Position numbers and translations under genes: made by a program. From Youhaiella tibetensis (GTDB lineage Bacteria > Pseudomonadota > Alphaproteobacteria > Rhizobiales > Devosiaceae), in the NCBI RefSeq assembly GCF_008000755.1, contig NZ_CP041690.1, positions 1,269,260-1,333,259 on the forward strand: DNA of 64,000 nt, in the 5' to 3' direction. Shown piece after piece: positions 18,063 through 28,229 of the stretch (its first letter is position 1; every line of letters begins with the position of its first letter). Under the pieces are notes generated by a model. The model was not told the DNA's origin. It saw nothing but the letters and a program-made list of their open reading frames with translations, and did no database searches.

Positions 18063-19460
18063 ATGTTCCTTTCGGTATTCGACGTTTTCAAGATCGGGAT
18101 CGGCCCGTCCAGTTCGCACACGATGGGGCCGATGGTTGCGGCCAACCGGTTCCTCGACGAACTCGCCACGGGCCAATGGCCGCGGCCGGCCACTGCGCAG
18201 GTGGCTGCCCTGGCAGTGAGCCTTCACGGCTCGCTGGCCTTTACCGGCATCGGACACGGCACCGGCCGGGCCGTCATTCTTGGTCTTAGCGGCTATACGC
18301 CGGCTTCGATCGACCCCGACGATATCGAGGCGGTGATCGCCCGCGTGGAGCGGTTGGGCCGGGTCGAGCCTCCAGGGCACCCGTCCTACCGGTTCAGGCC
18401 GGCCGTCGACCTGGTCTACGACAAGCAGCACGTGATGCCCGGGCACCCCAACGGCCTCCAGATCGCGGCCTATGACGCCGACGGCGGCCTGCTGCTGCGG
18501 CGCAGCTACTACTCCATCGGCGGCGGTTTCGTGCTGGAGGAGAGCGAACTGGCCGCACTCAAGCACAAGACGCCACGCGACACGGTGCCGGTGCCCTATC
18601 CGTTCGAGACGGCGGCCCAGATGCTTGGCATGGCCAAAAGCTCGGGCCTCTCCATCGCCGAGATGAAACGCAGCAACGAATTGGCGCGCCAGAGCGAGGC
18701 CGAACTCGACGCCGGGCTCGACCGCATCTGGCAGGCAATGTCCAATTGCATCGACCGTGGGATGAGCCAGGAAGGGCAACTGCCCGGCGGCCTCAAGGTG
18801 CGGCGGCGCGCGAAGGCCATCCGCCTGCAGCTCGAAGCCGAGCGCTCGCGCAATGCCGTCAATCCGCTGACCGCAAACGATTGGCTGGCGCTCTACGCGA
18901 TGGCCGTCAACGAGGAGAACGCGGGCGGAGGCAAGGTGGTGACGGCGCCGACGAATGGAGCCGCAGGCGTCATCCCTTCCGTGCTGCGCTATTACCGCGA
19001 CTTCGCGACCGACTGGACGGAGGAGGGGACCCGAACCTTCCTTCTCACGGCCGCCGCCGTCGGGGGCATCATCAAGCACAACGCCTCGATCTCGGGCGCC
19101 GAGGTCGGCTGCCAGGGCGAGGTCGGCTCGGCCTCGGCAATGGCGGCTGCCGGCCTCTGCGCCGTGATGGGTGGCACGCCCGAGCAGGTGGAGAACGCCG
19201 CCGAGATTGCCCTGGAGCATCATCTTGGCATGACCTGCGACCCGGTCGGCGGGCTGGTGCAGATCCCCTGCATCGAGCGCAACGCCTTCGGCGCGGTCAA
19301 GGCTGTTACCGCTGCCTCCCTCGCCATGAAGGGAGACGGCGTGCACAGCGTGGCCCTTGACGCATGCGTCGAAACCATGCGCCAGACCGGCCGCGACATG
19401 AACGAGCGCTACAAGGAAACCAGCCTGGGCGGGTTGGCCGTCAACGTGGTCGAATGCTGA
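18063..19460 (+). CDS. sdaA: L-serine ammonia-lyase (serine deaminase), single-chain iron-sulfur type
   Basis: A 465-residue enzyme converting L-serine to pyruvate and ammonia. The N-terminal beta domain starts with [20 protein letters not shown]. The C-terminal alpha domain carries [20 protein letters not shown]. The cluster cysteines are in [11 protein letters not shown] and [19 protein letters not shown]. The length is normal for the single-chain form. The ATG at 18063 has a GGGAG site five bases upstream. It sits between uxuA and uxaC but has the operator of the threonine genes rather than the uronate operator, so it is functionally an insertion in this cluster. Confidence 0.95.
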   Translation: MFLSVFDVFKIGIGPSSSHTMGPMVAANRFLDELATGQWPRPATAQVAALAVSLHGSLAFTGIGHGTGRAVILGLSGYTPASIDPDDIEAVIARVERLGRVEPPGHPSYRFRPAVDLVYDKQHVMPGHPNGLQIAAYDADGGLLLRRSYYSIGGGFVLEESELAALKHKTPRDTVPVPYPFETAAQMLGMAKSSGLSIAEMKRSNELARQSEAELDAGLDRIWQAMSNCIDRGMSQEGQLPGGLKVRRRAKAIRLQLEAERSRNAVNPLTANDWLALYAMAVNEENAGGGKVVTAPTNGAAGVIPSVLRYYRDFATDWTEEGTRTFLLTAAAVGGIIKHNASISGAEVGCQGEVGSASAMAAAGLCAVMGGTPEQVENAAEIALEHHLGMTCDPVGGLVQIPCIERNAFGAVKAVTAASLAMKGDGVHSVALDACVETMRQTGRDMNERYKETSLGGLAVNVVEC

Positions 19461-19509
19461 TCGACGCGCGCAAGCGCCTGTTGGGGATTACGAAGCTGGA
19501 ACATTGACC

Positions 19510-19525
19510 ATCTGGTATGGTAGTT
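19510..19525 (+). promoter_or_regulatory. candidate GntR operator upstream of uxaC
   Basis: ATCTGGTATGGTAGTT is identical over 16 bases to the element at 14685-14700. It ends 29 bases before the uxaC start. Confidence 0.7.
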
Positions 19526-19554
19526 GTAATCGACGATAAATCGAGGTTACAGCA

Positions 19555-20955
19555 TTGCCACTTCATCCAGACCGGTTGTTCCCCGCCGATCCGACGGTTC
19601 GCGGGCTCGCGCGCGAGCTCTATCAGAGCGTCAAAGACCTGCCGATCGTGTCGCCGCACGGCCACACGGAGCCGCGCTGGTATGCGGAGGACGCGGCGTT
19701 CCCCGATCCGGTGGCGCTCTTCATCAAACCCGACCATTACATCTTCCGGATGCTTTATTCGCAGGGAGTTTCCCTCGAGGCCCTGGGTATTCCCGATCGC
19801 GACGGCAATCCGAAGAAGACCGATGACCGCGCCATCTGGCGGCTTTTCGCCGAGAACTGGTTTCTCTTCCGCTCGACCCCGTCCCGCCTCTGGTTCGAGC
19901 ACTCGCTGGAAACCGTCTTCGGCATCACCGAGCGGCTGACGCCGCTCAACGCCGACCGCATCTACGATCAGATTGCCGAGGCCTTGCAGACGCCCGAGTT
20001 GCGGCCGCGCGCGCTCTATGACCGCTTCCGCATCGAGGCGATCTCGACGACCGACGCGGCGACCGACGATCTGCGCTACCACGACGCCGTGCTGGCATCG
20101 GGCTGGCATGGCCGCGTCCTGCCCGCCTACCGACCCGATTTTGTCATCGACCCCGAGCGCGAAGGCTTTCCGCAGCGGGTCGCCGAGTTCGTGGCCCTGG
20201 CCGGCACGCCCATGAGCTGGGCGGGCTACCTCGACGCCCACCGGGTTCGCCGGGCCTATTTCAAGGCTCGCGGCGCCACGTCGTCCGATCATGGGCACCC
20301 GAGCGCACGCACGGCCAATCTTTCGAGGGGCGAGGCCGAGGCTCTGTTCGACCGTGTCGTGAAGGGTAATCCCTCTCCCGAGGACGCCGAGCTCTTCCGC
20401 GCGCAGATGCTCACCGAGATGGCGCGCATGAGCCTGGAAGACGGCCTCGTGATGCAGATTCATCCCGGCTCGTTCCGCAACCACAACCGTGATGTCTTTG
20501 CCGCCTACGGCCCGGACAAGGGCGCCGACATTCCTGCGCGGACCGACTATGTGCGCGCTCTCAAGCCGCTCCTGGACGAGGTGGGGAACAGGTCGGACCT
20601 CACCATCATCCTCTTCACGCTCGATGAAACGACATACGGGCGCGAACTGGCGCCGCTGGCCGGCCACTATCCCGCGCTCCGGCTGGGGCCGGCCTGGTGG
20701 TTCTACGACAGCCCCGAGGGGATGCTGCGCTATCGCCAGCTGGTGACCGAGACCGCCGGCTTCTACAACACCGTAGGCTTCAACGACGATACGCGGGCTT
20801 ACCTGTCGATTCCGGCGCGCCACGACGTGGCCCGGCGGGTGGATTGCTCGTACCTCGCAGGGCAGGTGGCAACGCACCTGATGGACCTCGATGAGGCCCA
20901 TGAGGTTGCCAGCGACCTGGCTTACGGGCTGGCGAAGAAGGCCTACCGCATCTAA
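19555..20955 (+). CDS. uxaC: glucuronate (uronate) isomerase
   Basis: A 466-residue amidohydrolase-superfamily isomerase that interconverts glucuronate and fructuronate, or galacturonate and tagaturonate. The N-terminal block PIVSPHGHTEPRWYAED holds the HxH metal site. IEAISTTDAATDD, MQIHPGSFRNHN and the C-terminal DDTRAYLSIPARHDVARRVDC are family blocks. The start is a TTG with GAGG eight bases upstream; no better start fits the family N-terminus. It is intact at the C-terminus (LAYGLAKKAYRI) and ends 13 bases from the stop of the truncated uxuB-like gene on the other strand. It has its own putative GntR operator. Confidence 0.93.
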   Translation: MPLHPDRLFPADPTVRGLARELYQSVKDLPIVSPHGHTEPRWYAEDAAFPDPVALFIKPDHYIFRMLYSQGVSLEALGIPDRDGNPKKTDDRAIWRLFAENWFLFRSTPSRLWFEHSLETVFGITERLTPLNADRIYDQIAEALQTPELRPRALYDRFRIEAISTTDAATDDLRYHDAVLASGWHGRVLPAYRPDFVIDPEREGFPQRVAEFVALAGTPMSWAGYLDAHRVRRAYFKARGATSSDHGHPSARTANLSRGEAEALFDRVVKGNPSPEDAELFRAQMLTEMARMSLEDGLVMQIHPGSFRNHNRDVFAAYGPDKGADIPARTDYVRALKPLLDEVGNRSDLTIILFTLDETTYGRELAPLAGHYPALRLGPAWWFYDSPEGMLRYRQLVTETAGFYNTVGFNDDTRAYLSIPARHDVARRVDCSYLAGQVATHLMDLDEAHEVASDLAYGLAKKAYRI

Positions 20956-20968
20956 GGGCGCCAAACCG

Positions 20969-21898
20969 TTAGTGAGCGTGCTCCGGGGTTTCGCTTTCGA
21001 CATCCCCGACGTCGCTGGAGCCTTCCAGCGCGTTGATGTCATCCACGAAGCGAACGCCGACCTTTTCGAGTGCCGGTCTGCCCGCGGCGAAATTGTCCTC
21101 GATGATCCATTCGCGGTCCGGACCGGCGAATACAGGGCTGACAGCCTCGATGCCGAAGCTGCGCTCGAGCAGGTGGCGATCCTCGTCCGAGGCCGCGCGA
21201 ACCGTGCGCCGGGCAATGGAGTTCGGAAACGTCGCATTTGCCCTGACCCAGCCGGCCAGTTCCGGCTCGACCATCGCCGCCAGGTCGAGGACCGCACTGG
21301 CCGCGACGCGCCCGTTTTCGGGCATGTCGTCGCAACTGAGGACCGTGAAGGCGCCGGCCCCGCTGTTCCAGCGACGCCTTAGCGCCGCAACGATCAATCC
21401 GATGACCGTCCGGGGTGCGTTGATGTCTTCGGCATCGGCAACGACGTCCGGATGATCGGCGTCGAAATGCCCGGTAGTGGGATCGACGTAATATCCGCCC
21501 GGCGTGATGGTCAGGCTGACGATGCGAATGGCGGGATCTTCCAGCCGATCGAGTATCGCGTCCGTCTCGCCCGGCTCGAGGAACTCGGCCATCGGCGCCA
21601 GCACGCGGGTGGTCGTACGATGACCGTCTTCCTCCACGATCGTCGAAAGCCAGTCCTGGCGTTCGAGCAGCAGGCGCATGTGTCCGTCCGCCGCCCGGAC
21701 GCCCGCGCCGGCAATGGCCCAGTCGTGGCCTTCGCCCAGATTGAAGAGATCGTCGAGATAGGTGGCCTGATGGGCGCGGTGGAAGTTGCCCACCCCGAAA
21801 TGCATGATGCCCGTCTTGAGGCGCGCCAGATTGTAATGCGGAACCGTCGCGGTCAGCGAGACCTGCGCCAGTGTCGCCAGCGACACCTTTGTCGTCAT
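20969..21898 (-). pseudogene. 3'-truncated mannitol dehydrogenase-family gene (fructuronate reductase uxuB-like)
   Basis: A frame of 309 residues that matches only the N-terminal NAD-binding half of the UxuB/mannitol 2-dehydrogenase family (usually about 480-500 residues). The blocks GIMHFGVGNFHRAHQA, ITPGGYYVD, FTVLSCDDMPENG, NSIARRTVRA and EWIIEDNFAAGRP are intact. Similarity stops after GVRFVDD, and the frame ends with an unrelated tail rich in Glu, Ser and His. The C-terminal domain with the catalytic lysine block (K-x4-NGSHS) is missing. Its place is taken by uxaC, whose stop is 13 bases away, so a deletion between the two genes is likely. The ATG at 21898 has a GAGGAT site. It is probably non-functional, although the reading frame is otherwise clean. 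Confidence 0.75.
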
Positions 21899-21962
21899 AG
21901 AAATCCTCGCGCGGCTGTTTACCGCCCCCAGGTTCGGCTTATCCCGAACGGATCGGGCGCGA

Positions 21963-23627
21963 TTATGGCGCCCCTGCGGCCTTGCTGAGGCGGCTGTCCA
22001 AAAGGTCGCCGCTGTCGGAGAGGATCGAATAGGCGATGCCCGAGAGTGCCGAGTTGATCCGCTTGAGGGCATGCACGGTTTCCAGATGCAGGTCGCTGCT
22101 TTCCCGACTCGCCGCCGTTCCGGCGCGCAGCCGCGTCAGATGCCGGGCGATGCTCTCGCGCTCGAACGCCCCGATCTCGTCCTTTTCCTCGATCAGCTGG
22201 CGCGCCGAATCGCGATCCTCGGAAACGAGCACGTTGAGCGACAGCTGCATGTTGCCGAGCACGCGTGCGTGCAGGTCCGTCAACTCCTGCCAGCCCTGGT
22301 CCGAGAACTTGATATTGCGCTCGCATTTTTGCTCGGCGAGCTTGAGCAGCTGCTTGGCGACGATGTCGCCGGCCTGCTCGACATTGATGGCGAAGCTGGT
22401 GAGTTCCTGCCCGCGCCGCTTCTGGTCGCGATCCATCGAATCCCAATCGAGGCTGGCAAGGTAGAGCTTGATGTCGCTGTTGGACTTGTTGACCTCCGCC
22501 TCCAGCTCCTTGATCTGCTTGATCGCGACCTTGTCCCCGGTTTGGTAGATATCCATCACGGGCTGCAGCATCACTTCCACCAGCTCGCTCATGCGCAGCA
22601 GCTCGCGCGTCGCGCTGGCGAGGGCGGTGTCGGGATTGGCCTTGGCTTCGCGGATAAGCGCCGGCTGGCGCAGCCGCGCCACGTCCATGGTGTCGCTCGG
22701 CGCCGGCTTGAGCAGGCGTTCGGTGAACCTGGCCATCTGGGAAACGAACGGCAGGCACACCGCGACGCGGAAAAGATTGAAGGCGACGTGGAAGACGATG
22801 ACGTCCGAACCGGGCATTGCTTCCATGAACTCCAGCGGCGGCCGGACGAACTGCAGGACCAGCAGCAGCGCGACGGCCACCAGGACCTGGAAGACCAGGT
22901 TTCCCAGCGCTATGCGCCGCGCGCGCACGTCCATCGCCCGCGTGAGGATGACCGTGATGACGGCGCCGCCGGTGTTGACGCCCAGCACCAGCGCGGCCGA
23001 CATCTCGACCGGTATGAGACCATGCGCCGAGAACGAGGCGATCAGCAGGATCGCGGCCACCGAGGAGTGAATGGCCCAGCCGAGCAGGGCAGCGAGCAGG
23101 AACGCCGTGATCAGGTCGTTGCGCAGGTAACCCACGCCCATGGCAAGGATCGGGCTGTCGCGCCAGGCCGCCGTGGCCTCCGACATCATCTGGAGCGAAA
23201 TCAGGGTGAAGGCGAGGCCGAGGATGAGCCGGCCGAGTTGCTTGGTCTGTCGGGCGCTGCCCTTGAGGAAGAGGCCGCCGCCGGCGATGATGAGCAGGGG
23301 GGTGAGCCAGGAAAGATCGAGCGAGAGTATGCTGGCCACGAGGGCCGATCCGAGCGCCGCGCCCAGTTGCACAGCAATGCCCGTGCTGGCCGTCATCAGG
23401 CCGCTGCCCGCAAATCCGATGGCCAGGAGCGCCGCCGCAGTCGAACTCTGCAGGGCGATGGCCATCGTGGCCCCCGAGCTGGCGGCCGCCAGCTTGCTGG
23501 AACTGGCAAAGGCGAGCACGCGCCTGAGCTGGGTGGAATAGGAGCGCTCCACCGCTGTTCGCACCATACGCACGGCCCAGATCAGCAGCACGATGGCCGC
23601 TACCAGGTGTACGACAGTGAGATACAT
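21963..23627 (-). CDS. Na/Pi cotransporter-family protein with PhoU-like domain
   Basis: A 554-residue membrane protein. Two inverted NptA/Na-Pi-cotransporter repeats (about residues 1-310) contain the family QSS motif as QSSTAAALL at Q60; the second repeat has HSSVAAILL, with histidine at 187 in place of glutamine. Residues about 335-550 form a cytoplasmic helical PhoU-like domain. Proteins of this type take up phosphate with sodium or adjust phosphate levels. The gene lies 64 bases upstream of the truncated uxuB-like gene on the same strand and is divergent from ugpB across a 418-base gap. A link to phosphate supply through the adjacent ugp operon is plausible but unproven. Confidence 0.88.
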   Translation of the reverse strand: MYLTVVHLVAAIVLLIWAVRMVRTAVERSYSTQLRRVLAFASSSKLAAASSGATMAIALQSSTAAALLAIGFAGSGLMTASTGIAVQLGAALGSALVASILSLDLSWLTPLLIIAGGGLFLKGSARQTKQLGRLILGLAFTLISLQMMSEATAAWRDSPILAMGVGYLRNDLITAFLLAALLGWAIHSSVAAILLIASFSAHGLIPVEMSAALVLGVNTGGAVITVILTRAMDVRARRIALGNLVFQVLVAVALLLVLQFVRPPLEFMEAMPGSDVIVFHVAFNLFRVAVCLPFVSQMARFTERLLKPAPSDTMDVARLRQPALIREAKANPDTALASATRELLRMSELVEVMLQPVMDIYQTGDKVAIKQIKELEAEVNKSNSDIKLYLASLDWDSMDRDQKRRGQELTSFAINVEQAGDIVAKQLLKLAEQKCERNIKFSDQGWQELTDLHARVLGNMQLSLNVLVSEDRDSARQLIEEKDEIGAFERESIARHLTRLRAGTAASRESSDLHLETVHALKRINSALSGIAYSILSDSGDLLDSRLSKAAGAP

Positions 23628-23766
23628 GCCTTTCCTCCGTTGAGTCGGGGGTGATTGTTCACGCTAACAATGCGCGCACAGCCGCAAGGTCGAAACCCCC
23701 TTGTCGCCATCCGGTTGCGCAGCATCCTCCTTCCGCGCAAACGTCCGGCATTTTTCGGACCTCAGA

Positions 23767-23975
23767 TTTTCATATGAACGTTCAGGAAGCAAGGAGAGCT
23801 AACGCCTCCTCGTTCGAATGTTCGCGCAAAGATGCTGATATCACGCGTTCATGTCATAAAAGTGCAATCAGGTCCGCCTATTCCTCGCGACGGCCGCGAT
23901 GGCCTTCACATCCGAACCAACCCACACTTGTCCACCTCCATTTTCATATGAACTTTTCATGTTGCCATATGAAAA
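23767..23975 (+). promoter_or_regulatory. ugp control region with repeated TTTTCATATGAAC elements
   Basis: TTTTCATATGAAC occurs exactly at 23767-23779 and at 23941-23953. The inverse of its first ten bases (CATATGAAAA) lies at 23966-23975, forming an inverted repeat with a 15-base spacer 70 bases before ugpB. Such elements suit a DeoR-family repressor, whose gene closes this operon. The rest of the 418-base gap between the Na/Pi gene and ugpB shows no gene that I can support. Confidence 0.6.
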
Positions 23976-24045
23976 TTCGATTGCTAGCGTTTCGACCAAG
24001 GAAGGCAATCGACCTTCTGGAGGGGACCTAAAAGGGAAGAGACCT

Positions 24046-25371
24046 ATGAACAAGCTTGCATTGCTTGCCACGACCGCTATTGCGGCGCTCACTTTCGCTT
24101 CCACCGCCGAAGCTGCGACCAAGATCCAGTGGTGGCACGCCATGGGTGGCGAACTGGGCGCCAAGCTCGAGGAAATCGCTGCCAACTTCAACAAGACCCA
24201 GAGCGACTACGAGATCGTTCCGGTCTACAAGGGCTCCTATGACGAGGCCCTGACCGGCGCCATTGCCGCCTTCCGCGCCAACGAACAGCCTGCCATCATT
24301 CAGGTCTACGAAGTCGGCACCGGCACCATGATGGGCGCCAAGGGCGCCGTCTATCCGGTCTACCAGCTCATGAAGGACATGGGCGAGCCCTTCGACCAGT
24401 CCAAGTTCCTTCCGGCCGTCGTTGGCTACTACTCGGACACCGAAGGCAACGTGCTCTCGCTGCCGTTCAACTCGTCCACCCCGATCATGTACTACAACAA
24501 GGACGTGTTCAAAAAAGCCGGCCTTGACCCGGAAGTCGCCCCCAAGACCTGGAAAGAGGTCGAGGAATTCTCCCAGAAGATCATCGACTCCGGCGCTGCC
24601 AAGTGCGGCTTCACCACCGGCTGGATCGCCTGGGTGCAGCTCGAGAACCTGAACGCCATCCACGATCAGCCCTATTCCACCAAGGCCAACGGCTTCGGCG
24701 GCCTGGATGCCGAGTTCACGTTCAACAACGACCTCTCCGTACGCCACTGGGAAAACCTGAAGAAGTGGCAGGATTCCCACGTGTTTGAATTCGGCGGCCC
24801 GGGCGGCGGCGACAATGCTCCCCCGCTGTTCTACTCGCAGGAATGCGCGATCTACATGAACTCGTCCGCTTCCCGCGCCGGCGTCATCAACAACGCCAAG
24901 GACTTCGAGGTCGGCTTCGCTCCGCTGCCCTACTACGATGACGTGACCACCGATCCGAAGAACTCGATCATCGGCGGCGCCACCCTCTGGACCCTCCAGG
25001 GCCGTCCGGCCGAAGAGTACAAGGGCGTGGCCAAGTTCTTCACCTACCTCCAGCAGCCCGAAGTCCAGGCCGCCTGGCACCAGTACACCGGCTACCTGCC
25101 GATCACGCAGGCTGCCTACGACCTGGGTATTTCGCAGGGCTTCTACGAGAAGAACCCTGGCTCCGACATCGCCATCAAGCAGCTGACCCGCGTCACCCCG
25201 ACCGAGAACTCCAAGGGCATCCGCTTCGGCAACTACGTCCAGATCCGCAACATCATCTCCGATGAAGCCGTTGCGATGCTGGGCGGCCAGAAGACTGCCA
25301 AGGAAGCTCTCGACGAAGCCGTTGCCAAGGGCAACCAGCTCCTGCGCGAGTTCGAGGCGGCCAACCAGTAA
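24046..25371 (+). CDS. ugpB: glycerol-3-phosphate-type ABC transporter substrate-binding protein
   Basis: A periplasmic solute-binding protein of 441 residues. A Sec signal peptide ([17 protein letters not shown], cleavage after AEA near residue 23) precedes a mature start [21 protein letters not shown], characteristic of Ugp[21 protein letters not shown] and [28 protein letters not shown] are further UgpB-like blocks. It is the first gene of the operon and is followed by a strong hairpin before ugpA, which would let it be made in excess over the membrane subunits. The substrate is probably sn-glycerol-3-phosphate or a glycerophosphodiester, judged from the adjacent phosphodiesterase gene. 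Confidence 0.93.
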   Translation: MNKLALLATTAIAALTFASTAEAATKIQWWHAMGGELGAKLEEIAANFNKTQSDYEIVPVYKGSYDEALTGAIAAFRANEQPAIIQVYEVGTGTMMGAKGAVYPVYQLMKDMGEPFDQSKFLPAVVGYYSDTEGNVLSLPFNSSTPIMYYNKDVFKKAGLDPEVAPKTWKEVEEFSQKIIDSGAAKCGFTTGWIAWVQLENLNAIHDQPYSTKANGFGGLDAEFTFNNDLSVRHWENLKKWQDSHVFEFGGPGGGDNAPPLFYSQECAIYMNSSASRAGVINNAKDFEVGFAPLPYYDDVTTDPKNSIIGGATLWTLQGRPAEEYKGVAKFFTYLQQPEVQAAWHQYTGYLPITQAAYDLGISQGFYEKNPGSDIAIKQLTRVTPTENSKGIRFGNYVQIRNIISDEAVAMLGGQKTAKEALDEAVAKGNQLLREFEAANQ

Positions 25372-25388
25372 GGCCTGGCCTGCACACC

Positions 25389-25420
25389 GGAAGCCCGCGC
25401 CAACCCGCGGGCTTCCTTTT
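25389..25420 (+). terminator. intra-operon hairpin between ugpB and ugpA
   Basis: A perfect 11-bp stem (GGAAGCCCGCG with CGCGGGCTTCC) with a six-base loop is followed by TTTT. It begins 17 bases after the ugpB stop and ends 22 bases before ugpA. It should act as a partial terminator or mRNA stabiliser that keeps binding-protein mRNA abundant. Confidence 0.85.
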
Positions 25421-25442
25421 GCCCCGAACCCGAGATAGGCCG

Positions 25443-26327
25443 ATGCAGACCAAGCGCACCGTCTTTCCAAACAAGGTCCTGCCGTACCTGCTTCTTCTGC
25501 CGCAGCTGGCCGTGACTTTCGTTTTCTTCCTGTGGCCGGCGGCCCAGGCCTTCTGGCAATCCTTCCTTCGCGAAGACGCCTTCGGCTTCAAGACCACGTT
25601 CGTGTGGTTTGCCAACTATTCCAAGCTGTTCGAGGATCCGAACTACCTCAATTCGATGCGCGTGACGGCGATCTTTGCGATCAGCGTCACCGTCCTCTCG
25701 ATGGTGGTCGCGCTGATCCTGGCCGTCACGGCCAGCCGCATGCTGCGCTCCTCGAAGGTCTATTCCACCCTTCTGGTATGGCCCTACGCCATTGCGCCGG
25801 CCATCGCCGGCATCCTCTGGTGGTTCATGTTCAACCCGACCATCGGCATCCTCAGCTACGCGCTGCGGGCGTTCGGGGTGAACTGGAACCACATGATCAA
25901 CCCCAACGACGCGATGATCCTCATCGTGCTCGCCGCCACCTGGAAGCAGATCTCGTACAACTTCCTGTTCTTCCTGGCTGGCCTGCAATCCATCCCGAAA
26001 TCGCTCGAGGAAGCGGCGGCCATCGATGGCGCCGGCCCGGTCAAGCGCTTCTGGACCATCGTCTTCCCGCTGCTGTCGCCGACGACCTTCTACCTGCTGG
26101 TCATCAACGTGGTCTACGCCATGTTCGATACGTTCGGCGTCATCCACGCGACCACAGAAGGCGGACCGTCCCGCGCCACCGAGATCCTCGTCTACAAGGT
26201 CTATTTCGATGGTTTCATCGGCCTCAATCTCGGCTCCTCCGCTGCCCAGTCGGTCATTCTGATGGGTATCGTCATCGCCCTAACCGCCATCCAGTTCCGC
26301 TTCGTCGAGCGGCGCGTGCAGTACTGA
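25443..26327 (+). CDS. ugpA: ABC transporter permease, UgpA-type
   Basis: A 294-residue inner-membrane permease of the MalF/UgpA group with about six helices. The EAA loop is [25 protein letters not shown] near residues 195-220, which docks on the ATPase. The N-terminal [29 protein letters not shown] is typical of UgpA. I chose the ATG at 25443; an in-frame ATG eight codons earlier would run into the hairpin. ugpE follows 10 bases later. Confidence 0.92.
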   Translation: MQTKRTVFPNKVLPYLLLLPQLAVTFVFFLWPAAQAFWQSFLREDAFGFKTTFVWFANYSKLFEDPNYLNSMRVTAIFAISVTVLSMVVALILAVTASRMLRSSKVYSTLLVWPYAIAPAIAGILWWFMFNPTIGILSYALRAFGVNWNHMINPNDAMILIVLAATWKQISYNFLFFLAGLQSIPKSLEEAAAIDGAGPVKRFWTIVFPLLSPTTFYLLVINVVYAMFDTFGVIHATTEGGPSRATEILVYKVYFDGFIGLNLGSSAAQSVILMGIVIALTAIQFRFVERRVQY

Positions 26328-26337
26328 GGAGGCGCAA

Positions 26338-27186
26338 ATGGTAGAAAACCGTCCCATCCTCAACTTCCTCTCGCACCTGGTGATGATCATCGGCGTGGTG
26401 GTCGTGGTGTTCCCCGTCTACCTGGCTTTCATCGCCTCGACGCGCGGCCCCAACGACTTCTACTCGGGCGTCGTGCCGCTCCTGCCGGGGCCGCACATGA
26501 TCGAGAACTACTGGACCATGCTGACCAGCGGCATGTCGACCTCGGGCGCGCCGCCGCTCGGGCCGATGATGCTCAACTCGCTGATCATGGCGCTGGGCGT
26601 CGCGATCGGAAAGATCGCCATCTCGATCCTGTCGGCCTTCGCCATCGTCTACTTCCGCTTTCCCTTCCGCACGCTTGCCTTCTGGCTGATCTTCATCACG
26701 CTGATGCTGCCGGTCGAAGTGCGTATCGTGCCGACCTTCAAGGTTGTGGCGGACCTGGGGCTGCTCAACAACTACGGCGGGCTCATCGTGCCGCTGATCG
26801 CCTCGGCGACGGCCACCTTCCTCTTCCGCCAGTTCTTCCTGACCGTTCCCGAAGAGCTGATGGAGGCGGCGCGCGTCGACGGGGCAGGGCCGATGAAGTT
26901 CTTCCGCGATATCCTGTTGCCGCTCTCGGTCACCAATATCGCAGCCCTCTTCGTGATCCTCTTCATCCTGGGCTGGAACCAGTACCTGTGGCCGCTGATC
27001 GTGACCACGAACCCGGACCAGTACACCGTCGTGATGGGCATCAAGCGCATGGCCGACGTCGCCGACAGCTACCCGCAATGGCACACGGTCATGGCGGCGG
27101 TGATCCTCGCCGGCCTTCCTCCCGTCCTCGTCATCATCGGAATGCAGCGCCTGTTCGTCAAAGGCCTCACCGAAACGGAGAAGTAA
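26338..27186 (+). CDS. ugpE: ABC transporter permease, UgpE-type
   Basis: A 282-residue permease of the MalG/UgpE group, the second membrane half of the importer. It has about six helices, beginning [18 protein letters not shown]. The EAA loop is [26 protein letters not shown] near residues 175-200. [20 protein letters not shown] is a UgpE hallmark. A GAGGAGG ribosome site lies just before the ATG. The ATPase gene starts one base after its stop. Confidence 0.93.
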   Translation: MVENRPILNFLSHLVMIIGVVVVVFPVYLAFIASTRGPNDFYSGVVPLLPGPHMIENYWTMLTSGMSTSGAPPLGPMMLNSLIMALGVAIGKIAISILSAFAIVYFRFPFRTLAFWLIFITLMLPVEVRIVPTFKVVADLGLLNNYGGLIVPLIASATATFLFRQFFLTVPEELMEAARVDGAGPMKFFRDILLPLSVTNIAALFVILFILGWNQYLWPLIVTTNPDQYTVVMGIKRMADVADSYPQWHTVMAAVILAGLPPVLVIIGMQRLFVKGLTETEK

Positions 27187-27187
27187 C

Positions 27188-28222
27188 ATGGCAACGATCG
27201 ATCTCGTTGACATCAAGAAAGACTACGGCAACGGCCTGGCGGTGAAGGGCATCGACCTCAACGTCGCCGATGGTGAGTTCATCGTCCTCGTCGGCCCCTC
27301 CGGCTGCGGCAAGTCCACGCTCCTGCGCATGGTCGCCGGCCTGGAAACGGTATCCGGCGGCACCGTCAGCATCGGCGGCAAGAACGTGAACAAGGCCGAG
27401 CCGGCCGAGCGCGACATCGCCATGGTGTTCCAGAACTATGCGCTCTACCCGCACATGACCGTGCGGCAGAACCTCGAATACGGCCTCAAGAACCGCGGCG
27501 TGCCGCGGCCGGAGATCGACAAGCGCGTCAAGGAAGCCGCCGATATTCTCGAGATCGGCCAGTTCCTCGACCGCAAGCCGCGCCAGCTTTCCGGCGGCCA
27601 GCGCCAGCGCGTTGCCATGGGGCGTGCCATCGTGCGCGAGCCGGCGGCCTTCCTCTTCGATGAGCCCCTCTCCAATCTCGACGCCAAGCTGCGCGTCCAG
27701 ATGCGCGTGGAAATACGTCGCCTCCAGCGCCGCCTCAAGACCACCAGCCTCTACGTCACCCACGACCAGCTCGAGGCGCTTACCCTCGCCGACCGGCTGG
27801 TGGTGATGAACAATGGCCTGGTCGAACAGGTCGGAACGCCCGTGGAAGTCTACGAGCGCCCGGCGAGCCTGTTCGTCGCAAGCTTCATCGGCTCTCCGCC
27901 GATGAACCTGGTGCCCGTGGCCCATTTCAAGGGGGCGACCGGCTCGCTCCCCGCAGGCACCGATATCGTGGGCATTCGCCCCGAGCACCTGTTGCTGGCG
28001 GCCCCGGCCGAAGAGCACGCCAAGCTCGAAGCCACCGTCGAACTCGTCGAGCCCGCTGGCGGAGAAAGCCATATCCATGCGCGCTTGGCCGGCTCCGACC
28101 AGGTGATCGTCGTGCTCGTCCAGGGCCGGCCGCAGATCGCGGAGGGCTCGACGCTCATGCTTCACGCCCGGCACGCAGACTTCCACCCCTTCAATCAAGA
28201 GAGCGGCAAAAGGACCGACTGA
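27188..28222 (+). CDS. ugpC: ABC transporter ATPase, UgpC/MalK-type
   Basis: A 344-residue ATPase of the carbohydrate CUT1 class. Walker [10 protein letters not shown] is near residues 37-45, followed by Q-loop [15 protein letters not shown], signature LSGGQRQR, Walker [18 protein letters not shown] and switch histidine VTHDQLEA. The C-terminal domain (about 235-340) is the OB-fold regulatory part, with [10 protein letters not shown] and [11 protein letters not shown]. It completes the B-A-E-C set. The start one base after ugpE indicates translational coupling. Confidence 0.94.
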   Translation: MATIDLVDIKKDYGNGLAVKGIDLNVADGEFIVLVGPSGCGKSTLLRMVAGLETVSGGTVSIGGKNVNKAEPAERDIAMVFQNYALYPHMTVRQNLEYGLKNRGVPRPEIDKRVKEAADILEIGQFLDRKPRQLSGGQRQRVAMGRAIVREPAAFLFDEPLSNLDAKLRVQMRVEIRRLQRRLKTTSLYVTHDQLEALTLADRLVVMNNGLVEQVGTPVEVYERPASLFVASFIGSPPMNLVPVAHFKGATGSLPAGTDIVGIRPEHLLLAAPAEEHAKLEATVELVEPAGGESHIHARLAGSDQVIVVLVQGRPQIAEGSTLMLHARHADFHPFNQESGKRTD

Positions 28223-28229
28223 ACCTGCC

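Noticed and set aside
23651..24031. Open frame of 126 codons between the Na/Pi gene and ugpB
   Set aside because: It covers the repeated operator elements, has no good start context and no recognisable domain. The region is better explained as a control region.
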